A DNA stretch of 64,000 bases from Moraxellaceae bacterium (GTDB lineage: Bacteria; Pseudomonadota; Gammaproteobacteria; Pseudomonadales; Moraxellaceae), in the NCBI GenBank assembly GCA_025363155.1, contig JANYEL010000140.1:1-64000 (forward strand). The letters are read 5' to 3'. The first letter of the stretch is position 1. Each line of letters begins with the position of its first letter. A program made the position numbers and the translations under genes. Positions 1 through 9,825 of this stretch are shown piece after piece. The notes under the pieces are model-generated. The model was not told where the DNA came from. It did no database searches and saw only the letters and a program-made list of their open reading frames with translations.

Positions 1-130
1 ACGAAAAAATCATTCGTAAAAAGTTGTCACAAAACGCGTTTCGATCATGTTTTTTATCACGACTATAGTATGATTGCCGACATCATAAATTTATCCCCCA
101 CGTTTAATAATCGTTTGATTGAGGCTTTGA

Positions 131-1177
131 ATGGACGACAACAAAAGTAAGGCGCTTAATGCCGCTTTAAGTCAGATCGAAAAACAATTTGGTAAAAACA
201 CCATCATGCGTCTAGGTGATGGCAACGCCATTGCAGCCGTTGAAGCCGTCTCTACAGGTTCACTTGGACTTGATATTGCTCTTGGTATCGGCGGCTTACC
301 TAAAGGCCGTATCGTTGAAATCTACGGCCCAGAAAGCTCTGGTAAAACGACACTGACATTGCAAGTGATTGCTGAATGCCAGAAAGCTGGCGGCACAGCT
401 GCGTTTATCGACGCGGAACATGCGCTCGATCCAGAATACGCTCGCAAACTGGGTGTAGACATTGACGGTCTGCTGATCTCTCAGCCAGATCATGGCGAAC
501 AAGCACTTGAAATCGCCGACATGTTGGTACGCTCTGGCGCGGTTGACATCATCGTCATCGACTCCGTGGCTGCGCTGACACCGAAAGCTGAAATTGAAGG
601 CGAAATGGGCGACTCACACATGGGTCTGCAAGCACGTCTGATGAGCCAAGCATTGCGTAAGATTACTGGTAATGCAAAGCGTTCAAACTGTATGGTGATT
701 TTCATTAACCAGATTCGTATGAAAATTGGCGTTATGTTTGGCAGCCCAGAAACAACGACTGGCGGTAATGCATTGAAATTCTACGCGTCTGTTCGTTTAG
801 ACATTCGCCGTATTGGTCAAATCAAAGAAGGCGATGAAATCGTCGGTTCAGAAACCAAAGTAAAAGTCGTGAAAAACAAAGTTGCCCCGCCTTTCCGCGA
901 AGCACTTTTCCAAATCATGTATGGTCAAGGCACGAACCGTCTTGGCGAAATCGTGGATTGGGCTGCAAAAGAAGAAATCGTCCAGAAATCTGGTGCTTGG
1001 TATGCCTATAACGGCGCTAAGATCGGTCAAGGCAAAAACAACGTGATTCGTTATTTTGAAGAGAATCCAGCGGTTGCTGAAGAAATCGACAAAGAATTGC
1101 GTAAACGTTTATTGACAAAAGCCAAGCCAGAAGCAGTTGAAGCAGAAGCAATGCCAGAAGAATTACTCGACGCTTAA
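131..1177 (+). CDS. recA: Recombinase RecA
   Basis: 348-aa ORF with Walker [10 protein letters not shown] and the canonical RecA core ([40 protein letters not shown]). Confidence 0.99.
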   Translation: MDDNKSKALNAALSQIEKQFGKNTIMRLGDGNAIAAVEAVSTGSLGLDIALGIGGLPKGRIVEIYGPESSGKTTLTLQVIAECQKAGGTAAFIDAEHALDPEYARKLGVDIDGLLISQPDHGEQALEIADMLVRSGAVDIIVIDSVAALTPKAEIEGEMGDSHMGLQARLMSQALRKITGNAKRSNCMVIFINQIRMKIGVMFGSPETTTGGNALKFYASVRLDIRRIGQIKEGDEIVGSETKVKVVKNKVAPPFREALFQIMYGQGTNRLGEIVDWAAKEEIVQKSGAWYAYNGAKIGQGKNNVIRYFEENPAVAEEIDKELRKRLLTKAKPEAVEAEAMPEELLDA

Positions 1178-1190
1178 TCCGTCAACATTT

Positions 1191-1214
1191 AAGCGACCTT
1201 CGGGTCGCTTTTTT
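1191..1214 (+). terminator. Rho-independent terminator of recA
   Basis: aagcgacc-ttc-gggtcgctttttt hairpin plus T-run directly after the recA stop. Confidence 0.9.
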
Positions 1215-1259
1215 GTCATCGAAATTTGTGATCATCTAAAACAATGAAGGAATTGCTTG

Positions 1260-1826
1260 ATGCAATGGAAGCAACGCAAACCTTACACACCTAAGCCGAA
1301 GAACAATGATCCGATGACGGATGATTCACCTGATGCTGTAAATGAGCAGAATGCTACTTCAACACCTAAACCACCACCGACAGGTGCGCGGCTACGTGGA
1401 CTTGCTTTCGCCATCCTTGGGCGACGTGAACACTCAGAGCAAGAACTCAAACAAAAATTGTTAGAACTTGAAGCCGACCCTGTCGAAGTCGCCGCCATAG
1501 TTGAAGAGTTTAAAACTCAGAATTACCAAAGTGACCAACGCATGGCGGAAATGATTGTGCGTGCAAACGTCCGTAAAGGTCGCGGCCCAGCTCGAGTTAA
1601 GCAAACCTTACGCGAACGCAATGTTGCACCAGAACTGGCGCAGGAAAATTTAGAAGAAACAGATTGGTTAGCATTAGCACGTGCATTACGCGAGAAAAAA
1701 TTTGGTGCAGAACTCCCAACAGAAGCGAAGGAAAAAGCGCGGCAATTGCGGTTTTTGCAGTATCGGGGATTTGATGGGCAGACTTGTAGTAAGGCGGTGA
1801 TGAATAATGCGCAAGATGACTATTAA
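1260..1826 (+). CDS. recX: Regulatory protein RecX
   Basis: ORF immediately downstream of recA; RecX-like three-helix repeats (LAFAILGRREHSEQELKQKL...). ATG at 1260 preferred over TTG at 1257. Confidence 0.9.
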   Translation: MQWKQRKPYTPKPKNNDPMTDDSPDAVNEQNATSTPKPPPTGARLRGLAFAILGRREHSEQELKQKLLELEADPVEVAAIVEEFKTQNYQSDQRMAEMIVRANVRKGRGPARVKQTLRERNVAPELAQENLEETDWLALARALREKKFGAELPTEAKEKARQLRFLQYRGFDGQTCSKAVMNNAQDDY

Positions 1827-1978
1827 ATTTGATTGCCATGTAATCAAACTACCACTTCTAAATATAATAAAAATCTTCATCATTTTTTATTCAATCAATA
1901 TCAACTCTTCTTTGTTTGTTTTAAATATTAAATAACCTACTCTTTGAAATCTTATTAAAAGTATCAAAGGTAAAGTTC

Positions 1979-2194
1979 ATGAGTATTGTTGCTATTAACG
2001 TCCGTAATCAATTTAAAGGCGTTGTGAAAGAAATTATTGACGGCCCTGTTGTCAGCGAAGTCGATGTGGAAACGCCTGCTGGCTTATTTACCTCAGTCAT
2101 TACCACCCGTTCTGTCAAAAATCTGGATTTAAAAGTCGGTAGCGAAGTTGTGGTTTTGATTAAAGCCACTGAAGTTTCCTTAGCCACATTGTAA
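1979..2194 (+). CDS. Single TOBE/Mop-domain molbindin, SsuF-like
   Basis: 71 aa, NQFKGVVKEIIDGPVVSEVDVETPAG...ITTRSVKNLDLKVGSEVVVLIKATEVSLA, a classic Mop domain. Followed by an SsuB-like ATPase, resembling ssuBF of Pseudomonas. Confidence 0.85.
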   Translation: MSIVAINVRNQFKGVVKEIIDGPVVSEVDVETPAGLFTSVITTRSVKNLDLKVGSEVVVLIKATEVSLATL

Positions 2195-2237
2195 GGCTCT
2201 AGCCAATCTAAACATTTTAAAAGTCAGGTAAACGCAA

Positions 2238-3059
2238 ATGACAGAACATGCTGTTGGCGCGGTGAATATTACACAGGTCAACAAAAAATTTACGCGTGCT
2301 GGAGAACAGCCTTTACAGGTTCTACAGGATATTTCGCTCGATATTAAAGCTGGGGAATTTATCAGCATCGTGGGCAGCAGCGGTTGCGGAAAATCGACTC
2401 TGCTACGCTTGCTCGTTGGGTTAGAAGAATCCTTTGAAGGCAGCATTACCATTGACGGCAAAGCCATTGAAGGAACTAGCCTAGATCGTGGGATCGTCTT
2501 TCAGGATCATCGCCTATTTCCGTGGTTATCGGTACGGGATAACATCCGTATTGCACTGCAAAACAGCAAACTCAGCCAAGCAGAGCAAGACGAAACCATT
2601 GATCAGCATATTGAATTGGTGGGTCTTACTGCATTTCAGCACTCGTTTCCATCTCAATTATCTGGCGGCATGAGTCAGCGTGTGGCGATTGCTCGCAGTT
2701 TGGTGAATCGTCCTAATATCTTGTTATTGGATGAGCCATTTGGTGCGCTAGATGCTTTGACACGCGCTAATTTGCAACAGGAATTACAGCGCATTTGGCA
2801 AACCGAAAAAATCACCATGATCATCGTGACGCATGATGTCGAAGAAGCGGTTTTTCTAGGTGATCGCGTTGTAGTCATGCAGCCAAATCCAGGTCGGATT
2901 AAGCGGATTGTTCCAGTCACTCTGCCCCATCCACGCCATCGTGAAGATGTCCGTTTGACTGCGGTTCGCAATGATATTTTGACAGACTTTAGTCGGTTGC
3001 CTGATGATCAACTTGTCATTCCACCACGAAAATTTGAGCACTATCGATTTGCTTGGTAA
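2238..3059 (+). CDS. ABC transporter ATP-binding protein, SsuB/TauB (nitrate/sulfonate/taurine) family
   Basis: Walker A GSSGCGKST, signature LSGGMSQRVAIARSL, Walker B ILLLDEPFGALD. Confidence 0.93.
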   Translation: MTEHAVGAVNITQVNKKFTRAGEQPLQVLQDISLDIKAGEFISIVGSSGCGKSTLLRLLVGLEESFEGSITIDGKAIEGTSLDRGIVFQDHRLFPWLSVRDNIRIALQNSKLSQAEQDETIDQHIELVGLTAFQHSFPSQLSGGMSQRVAIARSLVNRPNILLLDEPFGALDALTRANLQQELQRIWQTEKITMIIVTHDVEEAVFLGDRVVVMQPNPGRIKRIVPVTLPHPRHREDVRLTAVRNDILTDFSRLPDDQLVIPPRKFEHYRFAW

Positions 3060-3293
3060 CCGATCTGTCTTAACAAGTTTGTTTGGTTCTTATGCCAAGA
3101 AAATTTGACTCAAATTCACAAAATTCAGTTACCTAATACAAAAAAAATAATAATTTTAATATATAAGACAAGACAAATCAGCATTAACTTTATTATTTTA
3201 AATTAATGATGATTATCCCAACAAATGCAAAAAAAAACATTAACCACATTGTTTTCATCAAAAAAACTTAAATATTATCTTAGTATATTTCTC

Positions 3294-4568
3294 TTAATAC
3301 TCGGGTTTATCAACCTGCCAACGAATACCGTTAAATCGAATAGAGAACTGAAAATTTCGATATTTCACCATATATTGAAGCCCAACCAACAATGCCGCAA
3401 ACCCTGCAAATGCTCCCACTCCCAGCGCCCAACGTGGCCCGAAATGATCTGCAACCCAACCAACGATTGGTGCACCGATCGGCGTACAGCCCTGCATAAT
3501 GAGGAGAAAAATCGCAATCACACGTCCACGCATGGCAGGTTCAACCGACAACTGCATTAAGCTATTGGCTGATGTGGTAAAGGTTTGTGCCGCGATTCCA
3601 ATCAGAATAAGCGTCGCCCCGAACAACATATAATTAGGCGTCATCAAAGCAAAGGTACAGCCCACCCCAAATAAAGCTGCTCCGATCAAGAGCAAACTTA
3701 ACCGCGGTTTTTCTCTTTTTGCGGCGAGCAACGCCCCCATCACCGAACCCACCGCCATCATCGACATTAAACCACCAAAATGCTCAGAGCCGATATGGAA
3801 GGTTGAGACGGTCATCGTCGAAATAAAGATCGGAAAATTCAAGCCAAAGGTACTGATCAAAAACAGCATAAATACGGCTGTTTTCAAATCAGGTCGATGC
3901 CAAACATAACGCAGTCCTTCGATCAAACTGCCTTTGCTGCTAACCGCTTTATCACGCTGATTAAACTCAGATGTTCGCAATCGCAATAATGAACCGAGCA
4001 CTGCAACGAACGAAAATGCATTGATTAAAAATACCCAGCCGCAACCGACCGCTGCAATCAGTACACCCGCAATTGCAGGCCCAATCATACGCGCGGCATT
4101 AAATGACGTTGCATTCAAAGCGACCGCATTAGACACATATTTTTCAGGAACCATGTCAGAAACAAGCGTTTGTCGGGCTGGCGCATCAAAGGCGGTAACA
4201 CACCCAAGCAGCAGCGCAAACACATACACATGCCAAAGTTGCACATTACCTGTGAGCGTCAAAACGCCTAAACCCAAAGCCAGAGATGCCATGAGCGTTT
4301 GTGTGATGATCAAAATCGTTTTGCGATTAAAGTAATCTGCAGCGAATCCCGTCAAGGGAAATAAGAACGCTTGCGGCCCAAACTGCAAAGCCATGACAAT
4401 GCCCACAGCAGAAGCACTGTTATGGGTAAGCAGCGTCAAGACCAGCCAATCCTGCGCAATCCGCTGCATCCATGTTCCAATATTGGAAACAAATGCACCC
4501 GTTGCCCACAGCCGATAATTCGAATTTTTTAAGGAACGAAAAGTACCCTTCTCGTCCCGATCACTCAC
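3294..4568 (-). CDS. MFS transporter (EntS-like, MFS_3 family)
   Basis: 424 aa, about 12 hydrophobic segments; FRSLKNSNYRLWATGAFVSNIGTWMQRIAQDWLVL is typical of this family. Confidence 0.88.
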   Translation of the reverse strand: MSDRDEKGTFRSLKNSNYRLWATGAFVSNIGTWMQRIAQDWLVLTLLTHNSASAVGIVMALQFGPQAFLFPLTGFAADYFNRKTILIITQTLMASLALGLGVLTLTGNVQLWHVYVFALLLGCVTAFDAPARQTLVSDMVPEKYVSNAVALNATSFNAARMIGPAIAGVLIAAVGCGWVFLINAFSFVAVLGSLLRLRTSEFNQRDKAVSSKGSLIEGLRYVWHRPDLKTAVFMLFLISTFGLNFPIFISTMTVSTFHIGSEHFGGLMSMMAVGSVMGALLAAKREKPRLSLLLIGAALFGVGCTFALMTPNYMLFGATLILIGIAAQTFTTSANSLMQLSVEPAMRGRVIAIFLLIMQGCTPIGAPIVGWVADHFGPRWALGVGAFAGFAALLVGLQYMVKYRNFQFSIRFNGIRWQVDKPEY

Positions 4569-4640
4569 AGTCGCTATTCACAATACTTTTCACAAAGATC
4601 AACAACCTAAAATTGACAATGAAATGACCTACACAACCGA

Positions 4641-4675
4641 TGTCAGCAATGTCTGCAATGTCTGCAATGTCATTG
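4641..4675. repeat. Short tandem repeat, 9-bp unit (tgtctgcaa) about 3 copies
   Basis: tgtcagcaa tgtctgcaa tgtctgcaa tgtc read directly, between the regulator gene and the MFS gene. Confidence 0.85.
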
Positions 4676-4691
4676 CATTCAATATCAGTCG

Positions 4692-5825
4692 TTAACTCAT
4701 CAACATCGTGCTATCAAAAGAAAGCCCTGCGCCAGCGCCGTCACCAATCAAACCATATTTAACCAAACGTGCACGCACCACATTACGACTAATTCCCAGC
4801 AGCTTTGCAGTCTGTATCTGGTTTCGATTACAGAATTCATAGGCCACCGAAATGGTGGTTTCTTCAACCACTCGATCAAGCACTTCATCGGACAATAAGT
4901 GCGATGACTCAAACAAATTTAATAACGCATGTTGCAACAACTGTTTCGGCAATAAATCTGTTCTTGGAACAATCGCTGTACTCTTTTCCAAATCTGAAAT
5001 TTGTCTTAAATTCAAAGAAGATGACAATGAATTAAAGCAAAAATCCGTAGCCTGAATCTGATTATTCTTACAAACCAACAGCGCATGGTGAATCGCATTT
5101 TCCAGTTCGCGAATATTGCCTGGGTAATTGTATTTCAGCAGTTTCTCTTCCGCACTCGGACTCAAAGTCGGGTGTGGATAGCCCAATCTCTGGCAATACT
5201 TTTCTACAAAATGGTATGCCAAAGGCAGAATATCACCCGTCCGCTCTTTCAACGGTGCAACGCGCAGCAACGCGACATTCAGACGGTAATACAAATCTTC
5301 ACGGAACTTCCCAGCCTGTACGGACTCTTCTAAACGCACGTTGGTTGCAGCAATCACACGTACATCTAACTTGATCGGTTTGAGTGAACCCACTCGATAT
5401 ATCTCGCGTTCTTGCAACACGCGAAGCAACTTAACCTGAAGAGACAATGACAAGTCACCAATCTCATCAAGAAATAAAGTGCCATGATTCGCCGCCTCAA
5501 ACCAACCCATTTTGTGATTGATTGCACCAGTAAATGCACCTTTCTCATGACCAAACAATTCGCTTTCAGCCAGTGACTCGGTAAACGCACCGCAATTCAC
5601 GGCAACAAACGGCGCATCACGTCGATTACTCAACGTATGAACATGCCGTGCCACCAGTTCTTTACCTGTGCCAGTATCACCAATAATTAAAACGCTCGCC
5701 TGACTCGGAGCAATCTGCCCGATTCTGGCCAATAATTCGCGTGACTTGCCATCTTCATACACCATAGCAGCAGCGCGCTCTGATCGAATCAGTTTGCGCG
5801 AATCGGGATGAATTAATACAGACAT
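4692..5825 (-). CDS. Sigma-54-dependent transcriptional activator lacking an N-terminal sensor domain (SfnR-like)
   Basis: AAA+ domain starts within the first 45 aa (LIIGDTGTGKELVARHVH), GAFTGA motif present (GHEKGAFTGAINHK), C-terminal Fis-type HTH (QTAKLLGISRNVVRARLVKYGL). Confidence 0.92.
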   Translation of the reverse strand: MSVLIHPDSRKLIRSERAAAMVYEDGKSRELLARIGQIAPSQASVLIIGDTGTGKELVARHVHTLSNRRDAPFVAVNCGAFTESLAESELFGHEKGAFTGAINHKMGWFEAANHGTLFLDEIGDLSLSLQVKLLRVLQEREIYRVGSLKPIKLDVRVIAATNVRLEESVQAGKFREDLYYRLNVALLRVAPLKERTGDILPLAYHFVEKYCQRLGYPHPTLSPSAEEKLLKYNYPGNIRELENAIHHALLVCKNNQIQATDFCFNSLSSSLNLRQISDLEKSTAIVPRTDLLPKQLLQHALLNLFESSHLLSDEVLDRVVEETTISVAYEFCNRNQIQTAKLLGISRNVVRARLVKYGLIGDGAGAGLSFDSTMLMS

Positions 5826-5946
5826 AAGACCGCTCTACTCAGTAAATCTTGAGCAGTCATACTGCATTAATCCAACACCGAACAGAAATAACTAATCTTG
5901 CTTAGTTATTCATATTTCAAACTGATGCAGATTACGTATTCATATA

Positions 5947-6981
5947 TCACTTATTTGCATAAGGATTGTATGCGTTGGAATAGACCTTTTTCGGAGTCAC
6001 CAGACCTTGTTTGAACTGTCCATCTTTAACCAGCCAATCAATCCAAAGTTGGAATTCATGATCGTTAAATTGACCACCTGTGGCTGGAACTCCCCAGCCA
6101 TTCCAGTATTTGACCATGGCATCATTTTCACCGCGCGCGCGCTTCTTAATGATGCTTTGCATCCGCGCAATGACTTCTGCTTTTGGATGGCTACGTGACC
6201 ATTCGATCGCTTGAGCAATGCCTCCCACGACTTTCCGCGTGGTATTCGGGTTCGCTGCGATATAACGATTGGACATGACGTATGCGCCAGTGGTCAGATC
6301 ACCAAACAGGTCGTAATCTTGGAATAGCTTTCTCACCCCGCCCCGATCAATCGCAGGACCATACAGGGGTGCAACATCGACATGATGCTGGCGCAAGGCC
6401 TGCTCACCCGTGCCAGGAGGCACGACGATCAAAGTCACTTGGCTAATTTCTTGCGGCGTTAAACCACCACGTTTCAAGTAGTCACGAAACATGTATTCGA
6501 CCTGCGCACCCATGATATTGGTTGCGACTTTTTTACCAATCAGATCCCGTGCACTTTTGATCGGACTATTATCCAGAACATAATAACCCGTGTATAAATC
6601 CTTAAACGTTCCGTATGCAGCAATCACAGCTGTACCCGGCGCACCACTTGCAACCATCTTCACGACGGAACCGACAAAAGCCTGACTACTGATGTCAGAA
6701 TCACCTTGTAGTGCAGACTGAATGCCTTGCGGGCCGCCGATTGAGACGCCTTGATAATTCAGTTTGATCGGTGCAAGAAAACCCAAATCTTCCGCCAATT
6801 CCAGTGGTGTCACTGTGCCTGGTGAACCTAGATAGTTAAAAGTCAGCTTCTCTAAATCACCTTTATTCGCCGCACTCACCGACGTCTGTTTACTATAGGC
6901 CGCAAGCAACAACAACAATGTGATCGCAAGGCCATAAATCGTCGCTTGTTTTATCGCTCTAATATTCATCTTTAAATACAT
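5947..6981 (-). CDS. ABC transporter substrate-binding protein (SsuA/TauA/NrtA-like), paralog of 8743..9816
   Basis: Type II periplasmic binding fold; extended similarity to the 8743..9816 protein (ELAEDLG[FY]LAP[IL]KLNY, SPIK..DLIGKKV, RGGLTP.EI..V.L.V.PP). Confidence 0.9.
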   Translation of the reverse strand: MYLKMNIRAIKQATIYGLAITLLLLLAAYSKQTSVSAANKGDLEKLTFNYLGSPGTVTPLELAEDLGFLAPIKLNYQGVSIGGPQGIQSALQGDSDISSQAFVGSVVKMVASGAPGTAVIAAYGTFKDLYTGYYVLDNSPIKSARDLIGKKVATNIMGAQVEYMFRDYLKRGGLTPQEISQVTLIVVPPGTGEQALRQHHVDVAPLYGPAIDRGGVRKLFQDYDLFGDLTTGAYVMSNRYIAANPNTTRKVVGGIAQAIEWSRSHPKAEVIARMQSIIKKRARGENDAMVKYWNGWGVPATGGQFNDHEFQLWIDWLVKDGQFKQGLVTPKKVYSNAYNPYANK

Positions 6982-7043
6982 TTTAAAATCCCGACCTCGC
7001 GCGCCTGACTATTTGTGTTGTTGTCGCTCATTACTATCAAGCG

Positions 7044-7868
7044 TTATCGAGCAGATGATTTCCAACTCGTCAAACGTCTCTCAATCAATAACAGCCCATA
7101 GTTAAAAATCAGCCCAACCACGGTGATACAAATAATGCCGAAGAACATTTCAGGGATCTGAAAGTTATATTGCGCATAGTTGATCAGGTAGCCCAGACCA
7201 GCTTTTGCACCGACCATTTCTGCGGCAACCAAGATCAAAACAGAGAATGCCCCAGCCATCCGAATACCGACAAAAATGGTTGGCACAGATGCTGGCAAAA
7301 TGACTTTACGGAATAAACTAATCGGACTTAAATCCATCGTCCGCGCTGATTTAATCAATAGCGGATCAACGTTGCGGACACCACTGATGGTGTTTAATAG
7401 AATCGGCCACGTGCAGGCATAGATGATGAGTGCGATTTTTGACGCTTCACCAATCCCTAAAAACAAGATAAATACAGGGAGTAAAGCCAATGCTGCCGTA
7501 TTGCGAAACAACTCCAGCAGAGGGTTAATATAATCAGAAAATTTTCCATACCAGCCAATCAGCAGACCTAATGGAATCGCAACGATAATCGCCACTAGAA
7601 AGCCGGTAATGGAACGCAGCAAGCTGGCTTCGAGATGAATGAGTAATTGCCCACTCAAGATCAGATTCCACCCTGCAACCAAGACCACCGATAAAGGCGG
7701 TAAAAACGCCGCATCGACGACACCGAAACGTGGCAACGCTTCCCACAACGCCAAAAAAAGAATAATAGCAATCGAGCGTTTAAACGCGACATAAATAAAT
7801 GACAAATCAAATTGGGGTGATTTATCTGTAGTCTTAGGTAAGACCAAAGTTTGTTTTAAGCTAGACAT
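7044..7868 (-). CDS. ABC transporter permease, SsuC/TauC-like
   Basis: Binding-protein-dependent permease with EAA-like loop (SARTMDLSPISLFRKVILPASVPTIFVGIRMAGAFSVLILVAAEMVGA). Confidence 0.92.
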   Translation of the reverse strand: MSSLKQTLVLPKTTDKSPQFDLSFIYVAFKRSIAIILFLALWEALPRFGVVDAAFLPPLSVVLVAGWNLILSGQLLIHLEASLLRSITGFLVAIIVAIPLGLLIGWYGKFSDYINPLLELFRNTAALALLPVFILFLGIGEASKIALIIYACTWPILLNTISGVRNVDPLLIKSARTMDLSPISLFRKVILPASVPTIFVGIRMAGAFSVLILVAAEMVGAKAGLGYLINYAQYNFQIPEMFFGIICITVVGLIFNYGLLLIERRLTSWKSSAR

Positions 7869-7909
7869 CGCTGTCCTCCAAATATCAATTAAAAGAAAAA
7901 TTTAATGCG

Positions 7910-8743
7910 CTATGACGCTGCCAATTGGTGACGTTTTTCTTGTTCTTGTGCCTTAGACACTTCGTCGCGCAACAGCGTCCAGATTTCATGGCGCAACTGA
8001 CCAAATGCCAGACTTGAACGTACATCTTCATGGTTACTGCGCAACTCAGCAGGCACGTCGATAATCTGCTTAATGCAACCCGGTCTTGAGGTCATGATGG
8101 CAATGCGTTGCCCGAGATAAATCGCCTCATCAATACTGTGCGTAATGAAAATAACGGTCTTGCCCGTTTGCTGCCAAATTCTGACCAGTTCAGCCTGAAG
8201 CGTTTCGCGTGTTTGGGCATCGAGTGCGGCAAAAGGCTCATCCATCAACAACACATCTGGGTTGTAAGCCAAACTGCGCGCAATCGCCACGCGCTGCTTC
8301 ATGCCGCCCGAAAGCTCACTTGGGTAATGATGACCAAAGTCAGTTAAGCCGACCAACTGCAAAAAATGCAGTGCGGTTTTGGTTCGTTCGGCTTTAGGAA
8401 TGCCTTTCGCTTCCAAGCCAAACTCAATGTTTTGCAGCGATGTGAGCCATGGGAATAAGGCATATTGCTGAAATACAATGCCGCGATCTAACGCTGGCCC
8501 CGTGATGACTTTGTCATCAATCGTGATCTTGCCGCTCGTTGGCGCAGTCAATCCTGCCAGCAAATCCAGCAAGGTAGATTTGCCACAACCGCTTGGCCCA
8601 ACGATGACGAGGAACTCACCCGCCTTCACATTCAAGCTCACATTTTCAACCGCTACAAAGTCATCAACCGCTTCCTTTGAACCCTTTATTTTCTTGGCGG
8701 GAAATGATTTATAGACATTTGCGATGCGTAAATTGCTGCTCAT
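7910..8743 (-). CDS. ABC transporter ATP-binding protein, SsuB/TauB-like
   Basis: Walker A GPSGCGKST, LSGGMKQRVAIARSL, VLLMDEPFAALD. Start codon overlaps the upstream SBP stop (TAATG). Confidence 0.94.
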   Translation of the reverse strand: MSSNLRIANVYKSFPAKKIKGSKEAVDDFVAVENVSLNVKAGEFLVIVGPSGCGKSTLLDLLAGLTAPTSGKITIDDKVITGPALDRGIVFQQYALFPWLTSLQNIEFGLEAKGIPKAERTKTALHFLQLVGLTDFGHHYPSELSGGMKQRVAIARSLAYNPDVLLMDEPFAALDAQTRETLQAELVRIWQQTGKTVIFITHSIDEAIYLGQRIAIMTSRPGCIKQIIDVPAELRSNHEDVRSSLAFGQLRHEIWTLLRDEVSKAQEQEKRHQLAAS

Positions 8744-9816
8744 TATTTTTCTCCTGTTATTGCTTTTGCTGTAGTCGCTTTCGCGTAAGAATTAAAATCA
8801 TTACTAAATAGTTTGTCAGCGTTCACTTCGCCTGCTTTCAGCTCACCATTTTTCACCATCAAATCAATCCAAGGCTGGAACTGTTTAGCAGTCACTAAAC
8901 CACCTTGTTCCGCTACACCAAAGCTATGCCAGTACTGCACCAAACCTGTACTTTCATTGCGATGACGTTTATTGATAATGGCAACCAAACGTGCTTTGAC
9001 TTGATCTTCAGGCGTACTTTTAGCCCACTCGATCGCTTTTGCAGTCCCACTGACAAACTGGCGTACGGCCTCAGGATGCTCTTTGGCAAACTTCGGCGTC
9101 ACGGCATAGGTTCCTGCGGTGAAATCTCCGTACATATCCGTGTCGGCAAATATCTGGCGGATACCTCCGCGTTCAAGCGCCTTATCACGCAAAATAAACG
9201 GCAGCACTGCCACGTCTATCTGATTGGCACGAAGGGCTTGCTCGGTATTGACGGGTGGCAAAACCACCAATTCAACTTTTTGAATTTCGGCAGGCGTCAA
9301 ACCACCACGCGCAAGGTAATCCTTTAATGCAAATTCAAAATGCGCGCCTAGCGTATTCACCCCGACTTTCTTGCCAATCAGGTCGTGAACTTTTTTGATC
9401 GGACTATCAGCCAGAACGTAATAGCCAGCCCAGCTTTTTTGATCACTACCGTAGGAACCAATCACCGAAATGAGCTTTACATTCGCCGCAGCTGCTTTGA
9501 CAAACGCCCCATTAAACGCACTTGCGAAATCAACCGCGCCTGTGATCAACGCCTGAATATCCTGCGGTCCACCTTGCACACTGCCCACATAGTTCAGTTT
9601 TAATGGTGCTAAATAACCCAAATCTTCTGCCAGCTCTGGCAACGTCACCATGCCAGCAGCCGCCTGATAACGCAGCTCAGTGACGGTGTCACCTTTTTGC
9701 GGAGCGCCAGACTTGCTGCAACCAGTCAAGGCAATCACAGCACCGATAAACAGAACACTGGCAAGCAACCATTCCACAGGCGTGAAAGTCTTATATAAAT
9801 CTTTATCAATACGCAT
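8743..9816 (-). CDS. ABC transporter substrate-binding lipoprotein (SsuA/TauA-like)
   Basis: Lipobox ALTGC near the N-terminus; periplasmic binding fold; in operon with permeases and ATPase. Confidence 0.92.
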   Translation of the reverse strand: MRIDKDLYKTFTPVEWLLASVLFIGAVIALTGCSKSGAPQKGDTVTELRYQAAAGMVTLPELAEDLGYLAPLKLNYVGSVQGGPQDIQALITGAVDFASAFNGAFVKAAAANVKLISVIGSYGSDQKSWAGYYVLADSPIKKVHDLIGKKVGVNTLGAHFEFALKDYLARGGLTPAEIQKVELVVLPPVNTEQALRANQIDVAVLPFILRDKALERGGIRQIFADTDMYGDFTAGTYAVTPKFAKEHPEAVRQFVSGTAKAIEWAKSTPEDQVKARLVAIINKRHRNESTGLVQYWHSFGVAEQGGLVTAKQFQPWIDLMVKNGELKAGEVNADKLFSNDFNSYAKATTAKAITGEK

Positions 9817-9825
9817 ATGTTTCTC

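Noticed and set aside
3225-3560. 111-aa plus-strand ORF overlapping the MFS gene
   Set aside because: Mostly antisense to a well-supported MFS CDS; composition looks like the reverse complement of coding sequence.
8905-9327. 140-aa plus-strand ORF
   Set aside because: Antisense to the SBP gene at 8743..9816.
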